Position numbers and translations under genes: made by a program
Notes under the pieces: model-generated
The model's input: the letters and a program-made list of their open reading frames with translations, nothing else
Databases searched by the model: none
What the model was told of the DNA's origin: nothing
NCBI GenBank assembly: GCA_001839685.1
Contig: MLAK01000946.1
Span: 2,084 to 44,060, forward strand
Origin: Tritrichomonas foetus
Lineage: Eukaryota; Parabasalia; Tritrichomonadida; Tritrichomonadidae
DNA length: 41,977 nt
Reading direction: 5' to 3'
Shown here: one piece after another, positions 37,578 through 41,977 of the stretch
Layout: each line of letters starts with the position of its first letter
How positions within the stretch are numbered: position 1 is the stretch's first letter

Positions 37578-38198
37578 CAAAAATTCTTTCTTTCAATTCG
37601 CTTAAATCATTTTTTGGAATTTCCGAGAGAATTTTACTTGATAAATTCAATTTAAAAAGTTACAGTTCTTATTCAAAAATATTTATAGGAAAATCGAACC
37701 ACTATTGATTTCCTCATAAAAAGTTTATATGTTCTCAACAAATACTTTGAAAATATTAAGGTATCAGAATTAATTCAATGAACTATTCTAACAAGTGCAC
37801 AATTATTCTTGATAATTTGTATCGTCAAAATAAGAAAAAGTAGCATCGTGGACATTAATTCTGAAGACTCATTGAATCATTCTGAAAAAAGATAATATCA
37901 TCATAAATTCACTCTTCATTTCATTTTGACATCGGATTCCCAAGCTCCTTCCTTTCAAACTACACCATAACAATAAAACAATTAGTTTAATATCACAATC
38001 ATATTTCATTTTATGAAGTAATAAAATTATTATGCAACCTTTGTAATTGAGTTTGTCAATCTTATATTGATGCTTTTGTTCTTATAAAATAGAGATAAAT
38101 AAAAAGAAAAGAGAAAGAATTTTATAATCGATAATTTTTATCGCAATTTTTATATAAATCTAAATAACAAACAAAAAATGAGAAAGGAAAAAAATGAA
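37578..38198. other. Intergenic region
   Basis: About 620 bp upstream of the importin-alpha-like gene and downstream of the next leftward gene. AT-rich with AATTTAAAAAGTTACAG near 37650. No credible gene on either strand. Confidence 0.55.
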
Positions 38199-40442
38199 TT
38201 ATTCATCAATAGTATTCAGGATATCAATTATCCATGAGTTAAATCTGAAATAATGTTCCAAAGGCCTCATTGATTCATCAGAAAACCATTTTGGCCGTTT
38301 TTCCATCACTTCTTTCAAAAAGTGTTTCATCCATTGTCCAGAACTCAACGGTGTTGGAACTGGACTTAAAATGAACAGATTTGCAAGAAGTGGCATCAAT
38401 TGATTTGCTTCAGGTTGCACACCGAATACAAAAACAAAAATATCTTCAACAACATTCAAAGACATAACAATTTGATTCGCGCTTTCAAGCTGATTCTCTA
38501 ATAAGCATGATTGTAAAACAACAGTTTGTGCAGCAGTGAATATTTCTTTGAAATTTAAAATTTTCTTTACTTTGTCATCGATTCCAGTTTCTTCAAGTTT
38601 TGAAAGCACTTTCATTTTCTGTCTGAGGAACTTTTGATCAATATGCGTTAATTGGTCTGATTCAAATGAGCATAAAGGAAAATGTAGCATTATTTTTGAG
38701 TGAAATTTTCGAGCGATTTGACTCATTAATGGTTTGGCCCATTTATTCTTGAGAGAGAAAGTGTCAAGGTGTGAAAGTACAAAAGTACAAAATGCTTTTG
38801 AATCTTTTATCATTTGTTGTTTCTTTTGTTTTAAATCACTTGTAAAGGTATAATCATTGATCATTAAATTCACTATTTTTTCAACAAAAGGTGAGTTTGC
38901 TTGATCGATTGATTTTATACAATAATTAATTGACTGTTTAATTCGGTGTAATTTTGTTTGACAATCAATTAATTTGATTTCAATTAATGAGAGTAAATTA
39001 TTCATTTCATTGATAATTTCTTCAGGCGTAATTTTATTCTTTTGGAAATAATATTTAATTATTTGATTGTGTGGAGAACTTTCTTCACTATTATTCTCAT
39101 CATTCAGAATTTTTTCAATAAGTTGCAAATTCTTACTTTTTGAGTAGTCAAGCTTTTTATTGGATAAGTCAATTTTGATAATGGCATGTAAAGGCAAAAG
39201 TGGGTTACTGTTATTGAGTTCATTAAAGGCTTGGTTAGCTTCTTCAAATTTTGCTAAGAAAACTAAAGCAGAAAACGGTAAAATAAACGATTCATTAGCT
39301 TTATTTGTTTCAATTCTTAAATTTTCATTGTTTTGCTCATTCGAATCATTTTTATGTTCATTGGTTGAGTTTGATAGTTGGCTTTCAGGATTTGTGAATG
39401 AATTATTAGGTTCGAATTTTATATCTTCTAAAAGTGTTTCAACAAAACGATTAATTATATTTTCGTCAATTAAATCTGTTTCCTTGATATTTTCATCAAA
39501 TTTGAATCCACATAAATGATCAAAGTAAATTTTAAGTTTTTGAATTGCATCGTTCGACTCTTCATAGTAATTATAGTTAATTGGGAGAACTCCATAAATC
39601 ACTGGATAATAGGCCATTGGTAAAATTATGCTTGAAAAAATTACAGTCAATAAAACTTTTTTCTTATTTTCAAATTTTTCGGTAATTCTTCGAAAAAGGC
39701 AATGCATGAAAGCAGAAGTGCCCTTTAACGGTATAGAAAATTCTGATAGAAATAATTGAAAAAATCTTTGAATTTTTGTATACTGAGCATCAGTTTTCCT
39801 TTTAGCATAAGCAAAAAAATCATAAAAAACCGTAAAATGTTCTCCACAAAAAGTTCGAACTAAAGGTGAGAAAAAAAACTGCTTCAAAACATGACACAAA
39901 AAAGTATCATTAAAATTGAGGAGAAATGGATCAGGATCATGGGAAAAACTATCAAAAGCTTGACCGACAGATTCAATGAATAATCTGACATTTTTTTCAT
40001 TCAAAAAATGACCAAAAAGTGCAGGAATTATAAATGTTGCAACGAATACATCAAGGTCAATTTGACAAGAGTGAAGCTCTTGCGTAATTTTGTGAGCATT
40101 AACTCTTTCATCGCACATAAAATGGAGAATTGAATTTTCTCTGCCTGCGAAATAATTCTTTACAAAATCTAAAACATGCTCATTTCTTTGTAAAATTAAA
40201 TGGTCGCTTTCTGGAATATTTTTGGAAAATATTTTCTCTAAATGAGCTCTTTTGTTGGGGCGGTTGATCACCCATGGTGATCTGAATTCATGGTGAACCG
40301 ACAGGAGTGAAAAAGTATCGATGTCTTTGGATAATTGTTGATGATATTGTTGTAATTGGTCTTCAGCGGCGCCAAGCTCGAGGCATTTTTCTGATAAACA
40401 AAAAGAGAGTTCGCTTGGAATATTTGGAAAGATCTCGTCCAT
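38199..40442 (-). CDS. Large helical protein with possible RasGAP-like and VPS9-like domains
   Basis: 747 residues, mostly alpha-helical. The C-terminal 150 residues resemble a VPS9 (Rab5 GEF) domain: CTFVLSHLDTFSLKNKWAKP, then FGVQPEANQLMPLLANLFIL followed by SPVPTPLSSGQWMKHFLKEV, compare 'G-A-D-D-L-L-P-x-L-x-Y-x-x-x...P...L-x-S-x-x-x-x-I-x-x-F'. The catalytic Asp of VPS9 is absent (EANQ, 678-681). Residues 90-300 could be a RasGAP-like helical bundle (IILPMAYYPVIYGVLPI may stand for its F-L-R-x-x-x-P-A motif), which would give the GAPVD1-type order RasGAP then VPS9. That part is only a guess. An Asn/Glu/Ser-rich linker (NPESQLSNSTNEHKNDSNEQ) separates the halves. A membrane-traffic role is inferred. 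The start is the first ATG. Confidence 0.6.
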   Translation of the reverse strand: MDEIFPNIPSELSFCLSEKCLELGAAEDQLQQYHQQLSKDIDTFSLLSVHHEFRSPWVINRPNKRAHLEKIFSKNIPESDHLILQRNEHVLDFVKNYFAGRENSILHFMCDERVNAHKITQELHSCQIDLDVFVATFIIPALFGHFLNEKNVRLFIESVGQAFDSFSHDPDPFLLNFNDTFLCHVLKQFFFSPLVRTFCGEHFTVFYDFFAYAKRKTDAQYTKIQRFFQLFLSEFSIPLKGTSAFMHCLFRRITEKFENKKKVLLTVIFSSIILPMAYYPVIYGVLPINYNYYEESNDAIQKLKIYFDHLCGFKFDENIKETDLIDENIINRFVETLLEDIKFEPNNSFTNPESQLSNSTNEHKNDSNEQNNENLRIETNKANESFILPFSALVFLAKFEEANQAFNELNNSNPLLPLHAIIKIDLSNKKLDYSKSKNLQLIEKILNDENNSEESSPHNQIIKYYFQKNKITPEEIINEMNNLLSLIEIKLIDCQTKLHRIKQSINYCIKSIDQANSPFVEKIVNLMINDYTFTSDLKQKKQQMIKDSKAFCTFVLSHLDTFSLKNKWAKPLMSQIARKFHSKIMLHFPLCSFESDQLTHIDQKFLRQKMKVLSKLEETGIDDKVKKILNFKEIFTAAQTVVLQSCLLENQLESANQIVMSLNVVEDIFVFVFGVQPEANQLMPLLANLFILSPVPTPLSSGQWMKHFLKEVMEKRPKWFSDESMRPLEHYFRFNSWIIDILNTIDE

Positions 40443-40821
40443 TCCAAATATTGGAGATCGAAATATATAAATACTTTGACGATCATTTTTTATTCAAAAG
40501 TTGATGATCTTTGTGAAAAAGTTGTTGGGTATTCAAAAAGTCGATATCTAACATCAATTATTCAAATCGAATATGAGCATGAGTTTAAACATTTTATGTT
40601 TTGTGAGAAAGATGATAGAGATAAACTTCTGTAATAAATTGATATTCCTCTGCATTATAACTAAAAGTTAAGCCAGAAATTCACATTCACAAGAATAATT
40701 GCCCAAGCTTTTTCTAAATCTTTTTCAAGCTCAGTTATAATGCAGGAGTATCAATAGTCATTGAAAACTTCAACCGATTTGATATTGTAGATAAATGGTT
40801 TTTTATAATTAATATTTTTAC
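40443..40821. promoter_or_regulatory. Upstream region with three AAAAAGTYG-like words
   Basis: A 379-bp gap upstream of the leftward gene at 40442. CAAAAGTTGATGA (40495), GAAAAAGTTGTT (40515) and CAAAAAGTCGATATC (40534) lie within 55 bp and are variants of the word seen near 6589, 6701, 19324 and 24041. Nothing coding. Confidence 0.35.
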
Positions 40822-41835
40822 TTACATATTATTTTTGGATATATGCCCTCTCTTTGATTTGTTAATTTGGTTTGAAAATAGGTGAAAACTCGACTTTGAT
40901 ATTATTTCAAGAATATTTTTGTTGATTGAGAGGCGAACTTGAAATTCTTTCAATGCTTTTTGGGCAAGTAATGAGTATTCATCGCACCATTCATTTTCTG
41001 GAATTTCCCTTAAAAATTTTTCTTGGTCAATTTGTAACATTGGAAGATTTTCAATCATACATTTCAAAAGTTCTTTGTTATGATATGATTCCTGAATCAG
41101 TAATGAATAGGATTCTTCTTGATTGACTTGAATAGCATAATATATTGCTTCATTCCAGCTTTTAATATGATTTATGTAAACATTCAGGCCATAAATGGCA
41201 GCTCCATTTTTCGCAGATAAAAAAGCCAGTTCTTTATACATTTTTTCTTGGAGTGCTATTTGTTGGATTACTTGACCATCAAAATCTTGATTGTTTTGAA
41301 TAAAATCTAAAGTATTGGAGCAGCGAAATTTGAGCAATAATTTTGCATATTTCGTTGCAAAATCAATTCGGTAATTTTTGTCAAAGTGATCAATTACATC
41401 TTTTCTTTCTTCATATAATTTGGTAATATATCTTAAAAGGCATGATTCCATCTTTTGATCAGTGTTTTTCAGGCTTGATTGAAAATAATAAAGAATTTGT
41501 TTGGGATTTAATGTTTGGTAATGTAGAATTAAAAATTCGGTAAAAATATCTTCATATGTACTACATAATTCACTAAAATGATCATATATGGCTTCACAGA
41601 TGAGCTCAGAATATTCATGGTGAGAGAAGCTCTGTTCAATATCTCTAAAAATGTTTTGATAGTTAATCTTTATTGAGGCATCTAGAGCTTCTTTATATTC
41701 ATTTCGAAATAAGTAAATGTAAATCAAAGGGATACAATAAATCAAAACTACAACTGATTTTTTCTTTAACCCATCTACAATAACATCATTATCAAAATAT
41801 TCTCTTGGGAGATCACAAAACAATTGACAAAACAT
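40822..41835 (-). CDS. Clathrin-repeat-type solenoid fragment, Vps-C/HOPS-like
   Basis: From the first ATG (41835, MFCQLFCDLP) the frame encodes 337 residues. They form helix pairs like the clathrin-heavy-chain repeat proteins of HOPS/CORVET (Vps11, 18, 39, 41): a Tyr-rich helix IYCIPLIYIYLFRNEYKEAL, FTEFLILHYQTLNPKQILYY, FATKYAKLLLKFRC, KMYKELAFLSAKNGAAIYGL and SLLAQKALKEFQVRL. Those proteins start with a long beta-propeller, which is absent here. The tail KRGHISKNNM is basic, with no RING. The frame stays open upstream past the ATG to 41920 but becomes rich in ATA codons unlike the gene, so the true coding sequence seems to end near 41850. Either this is a small solenoid gene or the 3' remnant of a longer gene cut by rearrangement. 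Family assignment is tentative. Confidence 0.55.
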   Translation of the reverse strand: MFCQLFCDLPREYFDNDVIVDGLKKKSVVVLIYCIPLIYIYLFRNEYKEALDASIKINYQNIFRDIEQSFSHHEYSELICEAIYDHFSELCSTYEDIFTEFLILHYQTLNPKQILYYFQSSLKNTDQKMESCLLRYITKLYEERKDVIDHFDKNYRIDFATKYAKLLLKFRCSNTLDFIQNNQDFDGQVIQQIALQEKMYKELAFLSAKNGAAIYGLNVYINHIKSWNEAIYYAIQVNQEESYSLLIQESYHNKELLKCMIENLPMLQIDQEKFLREIPENEWCDEYSLLAQKALKEFQVRLSINKNILEIISKSSFHLFSNQINKSKRGHISKNNM

Positions 41836-41977
41836 TGGTGCGTTCGTATTCAATATTTCTAGTATTATTTTTATTCTGCTCTCTGAGTACTTTATTACAT
41901 AACCTCCTATATGAAAGGCTTACAAGGTGGTCCCCCAAAGATTTTGTGGGACCATCCCATAAACCTTTGTCCTACCA
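41836..41977. other. Right-edge segment with GC-richer hairpin, possible repeat end
   Basis: 41926-41957 folds as GGTGGTCCCCCAAA against TTGTGGGACCATCC with a four-base loop and two mismatches. The last 60 bases are near 47% GC, against about 30% in the surroundings, and contain CCTTTGT and CCTACCA. The composition change next to a solenoid gene without its front suggests the edge of a dispersed element or a breakpoint. The window ends before it can be resolved. Confidence 0.4.

Noticed and set aside
1..41977. Transfer RNA, ribosomal RNA, CRISPR array, or prokaryotic operon
   Set aside because: No tRNA B-box with a matching A-box, no rRNA-like conserved block, no spaced repeat array, and genes use eukaryotic families with individual promoters.
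41836..41977. Extending the solenoid gene to the TAA at 41920
   Set aside because: The extra codons contain no ATG and are dominated by ATA, which the gene itself rarely uses. They are probably not coding.

Overview
The window is about 42 kb of AT-rich eukaryotic DNA with closely packed, almost intron-free genes on both strands and the standard genetic code (TAA and TGA both end genes). The gene families point to a parabasalid protist, most likely a Tritrichomonas foetus-like trichomonad: a tyrosine-kinase-like pseudokinase joined to an armadillo solenoid, a dead protein kinase/Sel1-repeat gene, very divergent RanBP1, prefoldin, importin-alpha and SAGA subunits, TCA-type initiator motifs just upstream of several starts, and one candidate miniature spliceosomal intron whose 3' end resembles the fused branch-point/3' splice site of trichomonads. 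The species is inferred from style, not from a database match. One N at position 321 shows this is draft assembly.

Layout. 1-1752: the start of a leftward gene, a small unknown gene and 1 kb of non-coding DNA with a strong hairpin. 1753-5046: ARM-pseudokinase. 5047-6194: non-coding, with a possible dead reading frame. 6195-8922: four small genes (coiled coil, EF-hand, C2, RING). 8923-11309: gene-poor, with one short secreted ORF and decayed sequence. 11310-12548: basic coiled-coil protein. 12766-14015: kinase-Sel1 pseudogene. 15121-16524: ARM-like solenoid. 17061-17594: RanBP1. 17859-18170: 18-bp minisatellite. 18386-19093: Ada1-like SAGA subunit. 19488-22432: protein with CESEE repeats and the candidate 26-nt intron. 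22857-25514: class-3 lipase and CYTH protein. 25975-27211: coiled-coil protein whose frame is broken once. 27850-29253: prefoldin 4 and a bromodomain-like protein. 29762-35689: a 1975-residue RhoGEF/Kelch protein with a giant low-complexity tail. 35934-37577: importin-alpha-like. 38199-40442: large protein with a possible VPS9 end. 40822-41835: vesicle-tethering solenoid fragment, cut off near the right edge next to an unusual GC-richer hairpin.

The genes do not form one pathway. Themes are nuclear transport (RanBP1, importin alpha), chromatin (Ada1, bromodomain-like), small-GTPase control and membrane traffic (RhoGEF, VPS9-like, CHC-repeat), and calcium/lipid signalling (EF-hand, C2, lipase). 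I found no operon, CRISPR array, tRNA or rRNA. The best candidates for something new are the 26-nt intron, the CESEE repeat protein, and the frame break at 26.6 kb.

Start codons: several long open frames only look longer because a TTG or another non-ATG codon precedes the first ATG. I moved those starts to the first credible ATG and say so in each entry.
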